A stretch of 64,000 nt of DNA from Falsiroseomonas oleicola. GTDB taxonomy: Bacteria > Pseudomonadota > Alphaproteobacteria > Acetobacterales > Acetobacteraceae. The stretch covers positions 1-64,000 of the forward strand of contig NZ_JAERQM010000005.1 in NCBI RefSeq assembly GCF_019029495.1. Direction: 5' to 3'. Positions 7,641-16,551 of the stretch are shown here, piece by piece. Every line of letters starts with the position of its first letter. The first letter of the stretch is position 1. The notes beneath the pieces were generated by a model that worked only from the letters and a program-made list of their open reading frames with translations, made no database searches and was not told where the DNA came from. A program made the translations under genes and the position numbers.

Positions 7641-8951
7641 TCAGCCGCGCGCCCGCCAGACCGCCGGGCGCACGCCCAGCGCCGTGACCAGCCCATAGGC
7701 GGTGATGCCCAGCGCCACGCCGAGGAAATGCCCCTCGATGCCCATGCCCAGCGGCCCCGCCAGCAGCCATCCCCCGCCCACCGCCAAGGCGAGGCGGGAC
7801 AAGGCGCCCGCCACCGGATAGCCCATCCGCCCCGCGCCCTGACTGGCGAAATACAGCGCCATGCCGAGGCCGAAGCCGCCAAAGGCGAAGCCGACATAGC
7901 CGAGCCCGCGCGCCGCGATCGCCACCACGGCGGGATCGCTGGTGAAGAGCGACGCCACCTGCACCGGCAGCAGCGCCACCAGCAACCCGGCCGCGCTGGT
8001 CAGCGCCAGCGCCAGCGCCGCGCCGGTCCAGGCGAGCGCGCGGGCCTCCGCCCAATCGCCGGCACCCGCGGCGCGGCCGACCAAAGCTGTCAGCGCCGAT
8101 CCGATGCCGAAGGCCAGCGGGATCATCAGGAATTCCAGCCGGGCCGAAATGCCATAGGCCGCGACCGCCACCGCCCCATGCGCCGCCATCTGCGCGGTCA
8201 CCAGGATGGTGGCGAGGTTGGCGATCACCGCCAGCCCGCTCGCCACCAGCCCCACCGACAGGATCTTTGAGAAGACCTCCGCCTGGGGTCGCATGCGCAG
8301 CGTCGGCACGAAGCCGGCGCCGCCGCGCAGTACGACGATGCCCATGGCCAGCGTCGCCACCCAGAAGACCAGCGCCATCGCCGCGCCCAGTCCGGCCAGG
8401 CCCATGCCGAAGGGCTCCGCCAGCGCCCAGCCGGTGAAGGGCAAAGCGAGCCAGGCCAGGACCAGCACCCGCGCCGCCAGCGCATGCCGCCCGCCGCCGC
8501 GCAGGACGGAGGCCAGCGTATTGGTCATCCAGACCGGCACCGCCCCCAGCCCGAACAGCCACATGGCATAGGGCGCCGCCGCCTCCGCCGCCGCGGCGCC
8601 GCCGATGGCGCCCAGGATGGCGCGCGGGAACAGGCCGAGCGGGATGGCGAAGATCAGCCCGGCGGCCAGCGCGATCAGCGCCGAATGCAGCACCATGGCG
8701 GAAGCTTCCTCCCGCCGTCCGCCACCCAGGGCGCGGGCGATGGCCGAAACCACGCCGCCGCCCATGGCGCCGGTCGACATCATCTGCATCAGCAGCACGA
8801 AGGGCAGGGCCGTGGCCCAGCCCGCCAGCGCCGCCGTGCCCTGCCGCGCCGCGAGCCAGGTTTCGGAGAGCTGCCCGGTGACCTGCAGGATCGCCACCAG
8901 CGCGGTCGGCGCCGCCAGCGCCCCGATGCGCCGCAGCCTTGCGCCCATCAT
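7641..8951 (-). CDS. MATE family efflux transporter
   Basis: A 436-residue inner-membrane protein with about twelve hydrophobic segments in two similar halves. The N-terminal half carries QVTGQLSETWLAARQGTAAL, like the family's VDTxxVGxLGxxAL segment, and FVLLMQMMSTGAMGGG. The second half contains YGISARLEFLMIPLAFGIGS. MATE pumps export organic cations or drugs using sodium or proton gradients. The first ATG overlaps the stop of the gamma-glutamyltransferase gene; a second ATG three bases on is equally possible. Co-transcription suggests export of a product or toxic intermediate of the cluster. Confidence 0.92.
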   Translation of the reverse strand: MMGARLRRIGALAAPTALVAILQVTGQLSETWLAARQGTAALAGWATALPFVLLMQMMSTGAMGGGVVSAIARALGGGRREEASAMVLHSALIALAAGLIFAIPLGLFPRAILGAIGGAAAAEAAAPYAMWLFGLGAVPVWMTNTLASVLRGGGRHALAARVLVLAWLALPFTGWALAEPFGMGLAGLGAAMALVFWVATLAMGIVVLRGGAGFVPTLRMRPQAEVFSKILSVGLVASGLAVIANLATILVTAQMAAHGAVAVAAYGISARLEFLMIPLAFGIGSALTALVGRAAGAGDWAEARALAWTGAALALALTSAAGLLVALLPVQVASLFTSDPAVVAIAARGLGYVGFAFGGFGLGMALYFASQGAGRMGYPVAGALSRLALAVGGGWLLAGPLGMGIEGHFLGVALGITAYGLVTALGVRPAVWRARG

Positions 8952-10651
8952 ATCGCGATGGCGGCGGCGGGCCGGCGAGGGTCGGCGGCGGCGGAGATCA
9001 GCCCGCGCGCCGGGTCCTTGCGCACCAGCTCGACACAGCCGGCCAGCCAGGTGCGTTCCGGCCAGAGCCGTATGACATGGCCGCGCGCGGCCAGCGCATC
9101 CCGCGTTGCCTCCGGGATGCGCGATTCCACCGCGAGGCGGGCCGGGAAATGGTCATGCGGGGCGCTGGTGCCGGGGAAGGCGTAGCTGGCGACGCGGGGC
9201 GCCTCCACCGCCGCCTGGGGCGACATGCCGTGGACGAACAGGTTCATCAGCACCTGCAACAGCGCCTGCGGCTGCACGTCATTCCCCGGCGAGCCGAAGG
9301 GCATGACGCTGCCATCCGCGCCCAAAGCCAGCGCCGGCATCGGCGTCAGCCGCGGTCGCCTGCCGGCCGCGAGACCCGCCGGATGCGCCGGGTCCGTGCG
9401 GTTCTGCGAGCCGCGGTTCGACGGCACGAAGCCCAGCCCCGGCACCACCGGGCTGGACCAGGAGGCATCGGACGGCGCGGAGGAAAACGCCCCGCCCCAG
9501 CGATCCACCACCGCGACATAGGAGGTTCCGGCCTCCACCGGCGGATCGGCGGCCTCCGATGCCGGTGGCACCGCTTGGCCGCGCCCGATCAGCGGCGCCA
9601 TCATGCCCGGATGGGCGCGGGCCGGGTCGATGGCAGCCACGCGCGCCGCGACATGCGCATCCGACAGCATCTCGGCCAGCGGCACATCGACGAAGTCGGG
9701 ATCGCCGACATGGTGTTCCCGATCGGCGAAGGCGATCTTCAGCACCTCTGCCAGCAGATGCAGATAGTCGGGGGAGTTGTGCGGCAGTTCCGCCAGCCCG
9801 GCACGCTCCGCCATGCGCAGCGCCTGAAGCAGAGTCGGCCCCTGGCACCAGGGGCCGCCCGTGAAGATCTGCCGGCCGCGCCATTGCACGCTGACCGGCG
9901 GCAGCACGGGGCAACGAAACGCGGCAAGATCGTCGCGGGACAGCCAGCCGCCCTCGGCCTGGATGAAATCCGCCATGCGCCGGGCGATGTCGCCGCGATA
10001 GAAGGCGTCCCGCGCCGCCTCCAGCCCCGCCACGCGATCGGCGCCACGCGCCCGGGCGGCGCGTTCCTCATCCACCATGAAGCGCAGCGTGGCAGCGAGG
10101 TCGGCCTGCACGAACAGCTCGCCTTCCTCCGGCGCCCTGTCGTTGGGCAGGTAGATGGCGGCGTTCTGTGGCCAGCGGCGATACTCCGCCGCGTGATTGG
10201 CGATGTTCTCCGCCAGCAGCGGATAGACCGCGAAACCCTCCGCCGCGAAGCGGATCGCATGTTCGGCGATCTCGGCAAAACCCATGCTGCCGTGGCGCTG
10301 CAGCGCGGTGATCCAGGCGCAGGGCGCGGCGGGCACCACGGTGCGCAACACGCCCGCCGGCATTTTGGCGCCATGCTCGCGCTGGAAGAATTGCGCATCG
10401 GTCGCCGCCGGCCAGGGGCCGACGCCGGCGATGGTCTCCACCATGCCTGCCGCCGTGCGCAGCGTGATGGGCGCGACGCCGGCGATGCTCACCAGATCCG
10501 GATGCAGCACGCCCAGCGCGAGGCCGGCCGCGCAGCCCGCATCCACGGCATTGCCGCCCGCCTCCAGCACCGCGAAGCCGGCGGCACTCGCCAGGTAGTG
10601 CCCCGCCGAGACGGCGTGGCGCGTGCCGCTGACCGTCTCTCTGGTCAGCAT
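8948..10651 (-). CDS. Gamma-glutamyltransferase family protein (Ntn hydrolase)
   Basis: A 567-residue GGT-like protein: EAGGNAVDAGCAAGLALGVL near residue 40, GGPWCQGPTLLQ, and the autoprocessing Thr near 376 in EAGTSYVAVVD, which would become the N-terminal nucleophile of the small subunit. No signal peptide, so it is probably a cytoplasmic form (YwrD-type) rather than periplasmic glutathione-degrading GGT. The ATG at 10651 is preceded by AGGTGG; a GTG one codon earlier is possible. It overlaps both neighbours, so it sits in an operon between a Bug receptor and a MATE pump. It probably hydrolyses gamma-glutamyl or related amides. Confidence 0.9.
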   Translation of the reverse strand: MLTRETVSGTRHAVSAGHYLASAAGFAVLEAGGNAVDAGCAAGLALGVLHPDLVSIAGVAPITLRTAAGMVETIAGVGPWPAATDAQFFQREHGAKMPAGVLRTVVPAAPCAWITALQRHGSMGFAEIAEHAIRFAAEGFAVYPLLAENIANHAAEYRRWPQNAAIYLPNDRAPEEGELFVQADLAATLRFMVDEERAARARGADRVAGLEAARDAFYRGDIARRMADFIQAEGGWLSRDDLAAFRCPVLPPVSVQWRGRQIFTGGPWCQGPTLLQALRMAERAGLAELPHNSPDYLHLLAEVLKIAFADREHHVGDPDFVDVPLAEMLSDAHVAARVAAIDPARAHPGMMAPLIGRGQAVPPASEAADPPVEAGTSYVAVVDRWGGAFSSAPSDASWSSPVVPGLGFVPSNRGSQNRTDPAHPAGLAAGRRPRLTPMPALALGADGSVMPFGSPGNDVQPQALLQVLMNLFVHGMSPQAAVEAPRVASYAFPGTSAPHDHFPARLAVESRIPEATRDALAARGHVIRLWPERTWLAGCVELVRKDPARGLISAAADPRRPAAAIAI

Positions 10652-11643
10652 CACTCCACCTGCACCCCCGCCTGCCGCGCCACCTGCGTCCAGCGGGCGA
10701 TCTCCGGCGCGATGATGGCGCGGAATTCGGCGGGCGAGCTGATGATGGGCTTGATACCGATATTGGCGATCCGCTCCGCGAAGCCCGGCAGGGCCGCGAC
10801 CTGGGCGATGGCGGAGCCCAGCTCGCTGACGATGTTGGGCGGCGTGCCGGCCGGCACCACGAAGCCGAGCCAGCCGCTGGCGCTGTAGCCGGTCAGCCCG
10901 ACCTCGGCGAAGGTCGGCACGTCCGGCAGCAGCGGGTCGCGCGTGACGCCGGTTGTCGCCAGGGCGCGCGCCGCGCCGTCCCGCACCGCCGTCATCACGG
11001 AATTCACCGTGTTGAAGGTCATGTCCACCTGCCCGCCGAGCATATCCGTCACCGCCTGCGGGCTGCCGCGATAGGGCACGTGCAGGATGTCCACGCCCGC
11101 CATCTGCTTGAAGAACTCGGCCGCCATATGGGTGGAGGTGCCCGTGCCGGCGGAGGAATAGCTCAGCGCCCCCGGCCGCGCCTTGGCCGCCGCCAGCAGG
11201 TCCGCGACGCTGCGAAAGGGGGATGCGGTGCGCACCACCAGCGCGCTGTCATTGGCGCCGACCAGCGCCACCGGATCGAAGCTGGCCACCGGGTCGTAGG
11301 GCAGGCTGGCACGGATCGCCGGGTTGATGGCCAGGACGGAGGAATTGGCCATCAGGATGGTATAGCCATCCGCCGGGGATCGCGCCGCGGCCTCCGTGCC
11401 GATGATGCCGCTGGCGCCGGCGCGGTTCTCGATCACCACCGGCTGGCCGAGCAGCTCCGTCAGCCGCTGGCCATAGGCGCGGGCCAGCAGATCGGTGCCG
11501 GCACCGGGCGGATAGGGCACGATGATCCGCAAAGCGCGGTTCGGCCAAGGCGGGGTCTGCGCCCGGAGCGATGTCCAAGGCTTTGCGGCCAGGGCCGTGA
11601 AGGCGGCGGCGGCGAGCAGGCCGCGCCGGGGAAGCTGGGTCAT
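10651..11643 (-). CDS. Bug/TctC-type periplasmic receptor
   Basis: A 330-residue receptor. Its signal has a twin-arginine-like start (QLPRRGLLAAAAF) and ends near LRAQT. Motifs: RIIVPYPPGAGTDLLAR, IENRAGASGIIGTEAAAR, PADGYTIL and HVPYRGSPQAV. GAGGG nine bases before the ATG sets the start. It overlaps the GGT gene by one base and is the second of two adjacent Bug genes. Two receptors feeding one catabolic operon would allow uptake of two related ligands, but no permease is present. Confidence 0.93.
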   Translation of the reverse strand: MTQLPRRGLLAAAAFTALAAKPWTSLRAQTPPWPNRALRIIVPYPPGAGTDLLARAYGQRLTELLGQPVVIENRAGASGIIGTEAAARSPADGYTILMANSSVLAINPAIRASLPYDPVASFDPVALVGANDSALVVRTASPFRSVADLLAAAKARPGALSYSSAGTGTSTHMAAEFFKQMAGVDILHVPYRGSPQAVTDMLGGQVDMTFNTVNSVMTAVRDGAARALATTGVTRDPLLPDVPTFAEVGLTGYSASGWLGFVVPAGTPPNIVSELGSAIAQVAALPGFAERIANIGIKPIISSPAEFRAIIAPEIARWTQVARQAGVQVE

Positions 11644-11748
11644 CCGCGATCCCTCATCGATATGTGCCCTGACATGCTGGCACCCCGATGCTGCGACGCG
11701 AAGGGGGGCTGCGATGCCAATGCGCGGCACCCCCGATGCCGGGAGGGT

Positions 11749-12726
11749 TCAGCTCGGCGTCACGCCCGCCGCGCGCACCACAGGCGCCCAGCGCGCGGCC
11801 TCGGCGGCGACGAATTCGCCAATCTTCGTGGGGCTCATGTCACCGAGGGAGACCACGCCGATGCTCTCCAGCCGCGCCTTCACCGCCGCATCGGCCAGCG
11901 CCGCCTGCAATTCCGCGTTCAGTCGCGCGGCGATGGCCGGGTCCAGCCCGGCAGGCGCCGCCATCAGGAACCAGTTGGTGGAGACGGAGCCCGGGAAGCC
12001 CGACTGCACCAGCGTCGGCGTCTCCGGCAGCGCCGAGACCCGTTCCGGCGAGGAGACTGCCAGCGCCTTCAGGCTGCCGGCGCGGATCGCCGCGGCATTG
12101 GCGCCGGAGGTGTCCCAGAGCGAGGTGGTGTTGCCGCCCATGACATTCTGCTGCGCCTCCGCCGCGCCGCGGAAGGGCACATGCAGCATCTGCACCCCGG
12201 CCTCCATCCCCCACATCACCCCGGTCAGATGCCCGACCGAGCCGACGCCGGAGGAACCGAAGGAGACCGTCTCCGGCGCCCGCGCCGCCATGGCCCGGTA
12301 GTCGGCCAGGCTGTTCATCGGGCTGTCGCCCTTCACCGCGCAGACGATCGGCGCGCCGCCGAGCATGCTGACCCAGGAAAAGGCACGCTGCGGGTCATAG
12401 GCCAGGTTGCGGAACAGCGACGGCGCGACCGCCAGAGGCCCGGTGTTGGAAACCAGCAGCGTGTGCCCATCGGCGACGCCGCGCGCGGCTTCGGCGGTGG
12501 CCACTGTGCCGCCCGCGCCGGGCTTGTTCTCGATGACGAAGGGCCGGCCGAAGGCGCGTTCCAGACGCTCCGTCAGCGGGCGGATGATCAGGTCGCTGGT
12601 GCCGCCCGGGGCATAGGGGTTGAGGATGCGCACCGGCCGGTTCGGCCAGGGCGCCTGGGCCAAAGCGGGGGCGGCGAGCGGTGCGGCCATGGCGGCGGCG
12701 AGGAGCTGGCGGCGGGTGGTCATCAT
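11749..12726 (-). CDS. Bug/TctC-type periplasmic receptor
   Basis: A 325-residue receptor with a signal peptide ending near PALAQ, then VRILNPYAPGGTSDLIIR, IENKPGAGGTVAT, VADGHTLL and HVPFRGAAEAQ. The variant NPYAPGG and HTLL residues set its pocket loops apart from the next Bug downstream. The start is either of two adjacent ATGs behind GGAGAG. It is 76 bases from the TraB/GumN stop and 105 bases from the next Bug, so it may have its own promoter. Confidence 0.92.
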   Translation of the reverse strand: MMTTRRQLLAAAMAAPLAAPALAQAPWPNRPVRILNPYAPGGTSDLIIRPLTERLERAFGRPFVIENKPGAGGTVATAEAARGVADGHTLLVSNTGPLAVAPSLFRNLAYDPQRAFSWVSMLGGAPIVCAVKGDSPMNSLADYRAMAARAPETVSFGSSGVGSVGHLTGVMWGMEAGVQMLHVPFRGAAEAQQNVMGGNTTSLWDTSGANAAAIRAGSLKALAVSSPERVSALPETPTLVQSGFPGSVSTNWFLMAAPAGLDPAIAARLNAELQAALADAAVKARLESIGVVSLGDMSPTKIGEFVAAEAARWAPVVRAAGVTPS

Positions 12727-12802
12727 GTCTCTCCGGCGTTGCAGGGCCGGTACGATGCAATCCGCGTGCCGACCAGCGGGGCACGCTCCGCGTGCCGGGG
12801 GC

Positions 12803-13732
12803 TCAGCCCGCCGGCCGCAGTGTCGGGATGCGGACCGGGGTGACCGTGAAGCCCTGCTGCCGCAGCAGGGCAACCACGCCGCGCGGCCCGGCGGCATGGG
12901 CGGCGCCGATGGCCACCACCAGACTTTCGCGGGGCAGTCGTGCCGCCAGCCGCCGCGCCATCACCTGGTTGCGCGCATCCAGCATCTGCCGGGCGAAGGC
13001 GTCGCGCAGCATCGGGTCGGAGTCCATCGGCGCCAGCATGCGGGCGCGCAGCCGGTCGAAATCCCCGGCCAGAAGGGCCTGGAGCATCAGAGCATCGAGC
13101 GGGGCGAGATCGGCCTGCGCCGCGCCGCCGCCCAGCATCTCCCGCGCCATCCGCGACACCAGCCGCAGCACCGCATCGCCACCCATGCCCCGCAGCGCCA
13201 GCAGCATCTCGCGCCGTGTCTCCAGCCCCTGGATAGGGACGCCGCGCCGCTGGGCGAGAAGGCGCAGCCAGGGATCGCCGCCGGAGGCTGTGCCGGCGCC
13301 CTCCGATGCCGGTGGGGCAGGCAGGCCGGGGCAGGGCGCCGCCGGGGGCTGGCTTGCGGCCAGCAGCGCCAGGAACAGGCCGAGCGGGCTCAGCGGTTCG
13401 TGGATCAGCCGGGTGCAGGCCGTCGCCGCCTCCAGCAGCCGGCGCTCGGCGGGCGGGAGGGGGTCGAGCACCCCGAAGCCGGGCGGGGCGCGCAGCAGGT
13501 CGCTGACATCCTCCGCATCCTCCACCGATTCCAGCAGCAATGCGCTGCGACCTTCGAAGATCGCGGGGTCCGGCGGCAGCAGCCCGACCTCCGGCTGATG
13601 CGAGCCGGGGATCAGCAGGGAGGCGGGGGCCTCGCGGCCGGCCGGGGTGATGCGGAAGGCCGCGAGGCTCTCCGGCTCGGCGCGCGATGGCGATGCGGCC
13701 AGCAGCAGGGCAAAAAGGACAAGCCAGCGCAT
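12803..13732 (-). CDS. TraB/GumN family protein
   Basis: A 309-residue protein with a signal peptide (MRWLVLFALLLAASPSRA) and TraB/GumN features: an early IPGSHQPEV segment and the late VVAIGAAHAAGPRGVVALLR, matching the family's Gly-x-x-His motif, followed by a QQGFTVTPV ending. Some members are metal-dependent, Tiki-like proteases, but bacterial roles are mostly unknown. A Pro/Ala-rich insert near residues 130-150 is unusual. The gene begins two bases after the racemase-like gene's stop, so it is the last gene of the five-gene unit from 16479, although its envelope location does not fit that unit's chemistry. Confidence 0.8.
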   Translation of the reverse strand: MRWLVLFALLLAASPSRAEPESLAAFRITPAGREAPASLLIPGSHQPEVGLLPPDPAIFEGRSALLLESVEDAEDVSDLLRAPPGFGVLDPLPPAERRLLEAATACTRLIHEPLSPLGLFLALLAASQPPAAPCPGLPAPPASEGAGTASGGDPWLRLLAQRRGVPIQGLETRREMLLALRGMGGDAVLRLVSRMAREMLGGGAAQADLAPLDALMLQALLAGDFDRLRARMLAPMDSDPMLRDAFARQMLDARNQVMARRLAARLPRESLVVAIGAAHAAGPRGVVALLRQQGFTVTPVRIPTLRPAG

Positions 13733-13734
13733 GC

Positions 13735-14466
13735 TCAACGCGCCGCGTAGAGCGCCGCGACCTCCGCCGCGAAACCCGTCAGCGCCCGGTCCCGCCGAAT
13801 GCGGGCTGCGCCGGGCGGGGCGAGGCCGACCAGGGCCTCCGCCAGCCGCACGGCGGCCGCCGTGCCATCCACCAGCGGGACCGCCACGCGATCGGCGATC
13901 ACCGGGGCGAGGCCGGCGAGCGGTCCGCCGGCCAGGATCACCACCTCCGCCCCATCCTGCTCGACGGACTGGCGACAGAGGTCGACCAGCAGCGCCGCGC
14001 GTTCCTCCGCCACCAGCCCGGGATCGCCGGCGAAGGCGGGGCCCATGCGAAAGCCGGCGCAACGACCGGCGAGGCCGTGATGGGCCAGGCAGTCCTCGAA
14101 CATCGGCCGCAACGCCGCGGTGAAGGACACCACGCCGAAGCGCCGGCCAAGCATGCTGGCGGCGTGGAAGGCGGCCTCGCTGATGCCGATCACCGGCACA
14201 TCCAGCAATTCCTTGGCGGCATCGAGGCCCGGATCGCCGAAACAGGCGATCACCGCGGCGTCGTAGCTGCCGCGCCGGGCGGCGAGCGCCGCCAGCGTGG
14301 CGGGGCCGGCGACCAGCCAATCCGCGCGGCTGACGATCAGCGGCAGGCCGAAGGGGGCGCTGACCGCCTCCACCACCGTGCCCGGGGAGGCCGCGGCCTG
14401 GGCCGCCGCGCCGATGCGGGCGGTGACGCTGTCGGTCGTGTTGCTGTTGACGACGAGCAGCCGCAT
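13735..14466 (-). CDS. Asp/Glu/hydantoin racemase superfamily protein
   Basis: A 243-residue protein with the hydantoin-racemase opening LLVVNSNTTDSVTARI, ACFGDPGLDAA with the first catalytic Cys, GRRFGVVSF and a late EVVILAGGPLAGL. In true hydantoin racemases the last segment carries the second catalytic Cys (typically LGCAGM); here that position is Gly. Two-base racemisation is therefore doubtful, and a lyase, decarboxylase or altered-mechanism isomerase is possible. The start is ATG at 14466, overlapping the deacetylase stop by one base; a GTG one codon upstream also exists. Confidence 0.85.
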   Translation of the reverse strand: MRLLVVNSNTTDSVTARIGAAAQAAASPGTVVEAVSAPFGLPLIVSRADWLVAGPATLAALAARRGSYDAAVIACFGDPGLDAAKELLDVPVIGISEAAFHAASMLGRRFGVVSFTAALRPMFEDCLAHHGLAGRCAGFRMGPAFAGDPGLVAEERAALLVDLCRQSVEQDGAEVVILAGGPLAGLAPVIADRVAVPLVDGTAAAVRLAEALVGLAPPGAARIRRDRALTGFAAEVAALYAAR

Positions 14467-15380
14467 CACAGGGCCTCCTGCGTCAGCCAGTGCCGCGCGA
14501 TGTCGCAGCGCCGCGCCACCCAGATATCCTCCCGCCCCGCCACATGCCGCAGCACGGCGTCCAGCCCGGCCATGCGTGCCGGCCGGCCGATGATGCGCAG
14601 GTGCAGCCCGATGGACAGCATGCGCGGCCCGCCTTCGGCCAGCAGCCAGTCGATGGCGCCGATGCAGTAGCGCGAAAAATCCTCGGGCTGCACGAAGCCG
14701 CCGCCGGGGGCGAAGCGCATGTCGTTGGTGTCGAAGGCATAGGGCAGGCGGACATGCGGCGCGCCATCGGGGCGCGGCATCAGCCGGGGCAGGTCGTCGT
14801 CGTAATTGTCGCTGTCATAGAGGAAGCCGCCTTCCTCCAGCAGCAGCCGCCTTGTGTTGACGGAGGATGCGCTGCGCGTGTGCCAGCCGACCGGGCGTTC
14901 GCCCGTGGCGTCTCGGATGGCCGCGACGGTGGCGGCGATGACCGCGCGCTCCGTCGCCTCCGCCATGCCGGCATGGCTTTCCCAGCGCCAGCCATGGGCC
15001 GAGACCTCATGCCCCCGCGCATGCGGCGCGGCGGCCAGGACCGGCGTTGCCGCCACGGCGCGCCCGCAGCTCGAAAACGTCGCCTTCACCCCATGCGCGT
15101 CGAAGGCATCCAGGATCCGCCACAGCCCGACGCGGCTGCCATAACCAAAATGGCTTTCCATGCAGGGGTCGGGGTGGCCCACCACCTCCTCCCGCGCCTC
15201 ATAGGTCGGCTCGTTGCGATGATCGCCGGAGGTGAGGGCCATTTCCGCCCCTTCCTCCACATTCACCACGAAGGACAGCGCCAGCCTGGCCCGGCCGGGC
15301 CAGCTCGCGGGGCTGGGGGCGCCGGCGCGGCCGGCCAGGTCGCGGGTGGCGGGCGGCATGCCGCCTGGGAGTTCGCTCAT
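14466..15380 (-). CDS. Polysaccharide deacetylase family protein, allantoinase (PuuE)-like
   Basis: A 304-residue NodB-fold hydrolase. It resembles metal-independent allantoinase PuuE in the N-terminal block (LALSFVVNVEEGAE, then SHFGYGSRVGLWRIL) and GHEVSAHGWRWESHAGM, where classical chitin deacetylases have different metal motifs. PuuE opens the hydantoin ring of allantoin. The next gene upstream is 5-hydroxyisourate hydrolase, another purine-ring enzyme, and the two overlap by four bases (ATGA), which supports a purine or ureide role. Uricase, OHCU decarboxylase and allantoate amidohydrolase are absent, so a related cyclic ureide is also possible. Confidence 0.87.
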   Translation of the reverse strand: MSELPGGMPPATRDLAGRAGAPSPASWPGRARLALSFVVNVEEGAEMALTSGDHRNEPTYEAREEVVGHPDPCMESHFGYGSRVGLWRILDAFDAHGVKATFSSCGRAVAATPVLAAAPHARGHEVSAHGWRWESHAGMAEATERAVIAATVAAIRDATGERPVGWHTRSASSVNTRRLLLEEGGFLYDSDNYDDDLPRLMPRPDGAPHVRLPYAFDTNDMRFAPGGGFVQPEDFSRYCIGAIDWLLAEGGPRMLSIGLHLRIIGRPARMAGLDAVLRHVAGREDIWVARRCDIARHWLTQEAL

Positions 15381-15730
15381 GCCCCGCGATACAGCGAAAA
15401 CCCCCAGGGTGTGAACTTGATCGGCAGATGATAGTGCAGCGCCGCGTCGAAGACCCGGAAGCGGAAGGGCACCAGTTCGAGAAAGGGCGGCGGCGGGCGG
15501 TCGGAAGCGGCGAAGAAGTCGCCGATATGGAACATCACCTCATAGGTGCCTTCCTCCACCCCGGCGCCGGTCGTGATCGGGTGGTCCAGGGCGCCATCCG
15601 AGCCGATCACGCCATCGGCGACCAATTCGCGCTCGCCATCGCGGCCGATGCGATGGATGTCCACGCGCATGCCTTCCCCGGTGCGGCCGCTGGCCACATC
15701 CACCGCATGCACCGAGATGCCACCCGCCAT
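15377..15730 (-). CDS. uraH: 5-hydroxyisourate hydrolase (transthyretin-like)
   Basis: A 117-residue HIU hydrolase. It has the N-terminal ISVHAVDVASGRTG with the conserved His, and the C-terminal HYHLPIKFTPWGFSLYRGA; the family ends in Tyr-Arg-Gly-Ser, here Tyr-Arg-Gly-Ala. It opens 5-hydroxyisourate made by uricase on the way to allantoin. No signal peptide, so cytoplasmic. It overlaps both neighbours by short ATGA or single-base overlaps. Without uricase or OHCU decarboxylase in the window the pathway is incomplete here. Confidence 0.9.
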   Translation of the reverse strand: MAGGISVHAVDVASGRTGEGMRVDIHRIGRDGERELVADGVIGSDGALDHPITTGAGVEEGTYEVMFHIGDFFAASDRPPPPFLELVPFRFRVFDAALHYHLPIKFTPWGFSLYRGA

Positions 15731-16479
15731 CAGCCCTGACCCTCGATCGAGAACAGCTGGCCCCATTCCGGCCCGGGGCGCGGCGTGATGCCGGCCAGGT
15801 CGAGCCCGCCCCAGACGCCGAGCGCCGTGGCATCCAGCACGGGAATGCCTGTCTCGGCCTCCATCGCTGCGGCGAGGGGGGCGGCGGCGCAATTGGTGTT
15901 CCACATGATGATGGCCTCGACTCCGGGATGCGCCACCTGGCGCACCAGCCCGGACACCGCCTCATACCCGATGGAAGCGAATGACAGGTTATCGGTCAGG
16001 CCGAGACTGGCCTCCGCCACCATCTCCACCCCCTCCGCCGCCAGGCCCCTGGCGGCGCGCAGGTTGTAGTCCCGCGTATGTGGTCCGATCAGCGCCACCC
16101 GCCTGGCCTTCAGCGCCGCCAGCGCCCGCAGCAAAGCGAGGCCGGAGGTCTCGCAGGGCAGGCCCGTGGCCTCCCGCACCCGTCGCACCAATTCCCGGTC
16201 ATGCTCCAGGCCGATCACCGCGCCCTTGCTGGCCGACCAGATGATGACCTCCGGTCGGGCATCCGCCAGCAGGTCGGCGGCGCCCAGCAGGGCGTCCCAG
16301 TCATAGCTGTCCGGGAAGGGGTCCACCGCGCCGCGCTTGGCGACGCGGGTGAAGATCGGCACCACCCCCGGCAGGCCGCGCAGCAGCGCCTGGGTGGTGC
16401 GCTCCACCACCGTATTGGCGGAGGGCAGGATGGTGGCCAGCAGGCGGGGGGCCTGCGGCATCAGGGTCTCGGGGTCCAT
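15730..16479 (-). CDS. Maleate-isomerase/Asp-Glu-racemase fold protein lacking both catalytic Cys
   Basis: A 249-residue protein with the maleate isomerase/arylmalonate decarboxylase layout: LLATILPSANTVVERTTQAL near the N-terminus, VALIGPHTRDYN in the middle and PVLDATALGVWGG late. At the first catalytic position it reads IIWSASKGA, Ala instead of Cys. At the second it reads IIMWNTNCAA, Asn instead of Cys, with a Cys two residues later. Classical isomerase chemistry is therefore unlikely. It heads the minus-strand unit shared with the HIU hydrolase and the PuuE-like gene. The ATG at 16479 has only a weak ribosome site; an ATG at 16461 is an alternative. Confidence 0.82.
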   Translation of the reverse strand: MDPETLMPQAPRLLATILPSANTVVERTTQALLRGLPGVVPIFTRVAKRGAVDPFPDSYDWDALLGAADLLADARPEVIIWSASKGAVIGLEHDRELVRRVREATGLPCETSGLALLRALAALKARRVALIGPHTRDYNLRAARGLAAEGVEMVAEASLGLTDNLSFASIGYEAVSGLVRQVAHPGVEAIIMWNTNCAAAPLAAAMEAETGIPVLDATALGVWGGLDLAGITPRPGPEWGQLFSIEGQG

Positions 16480-16551
16480 GATGGGAAGCCTGCACCGGGC
16501 GCGCGCGGCACGGCAATTGCCTCGAAGATGGTCAGATCGAGGATCATGCCC

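Noticed and set aside
8939-10888. A 649-residue open frame on the plus strand
   Set aside because: It is antisense to the gamma-glutamyltransferase gene, which has full family motifs on the other strand.
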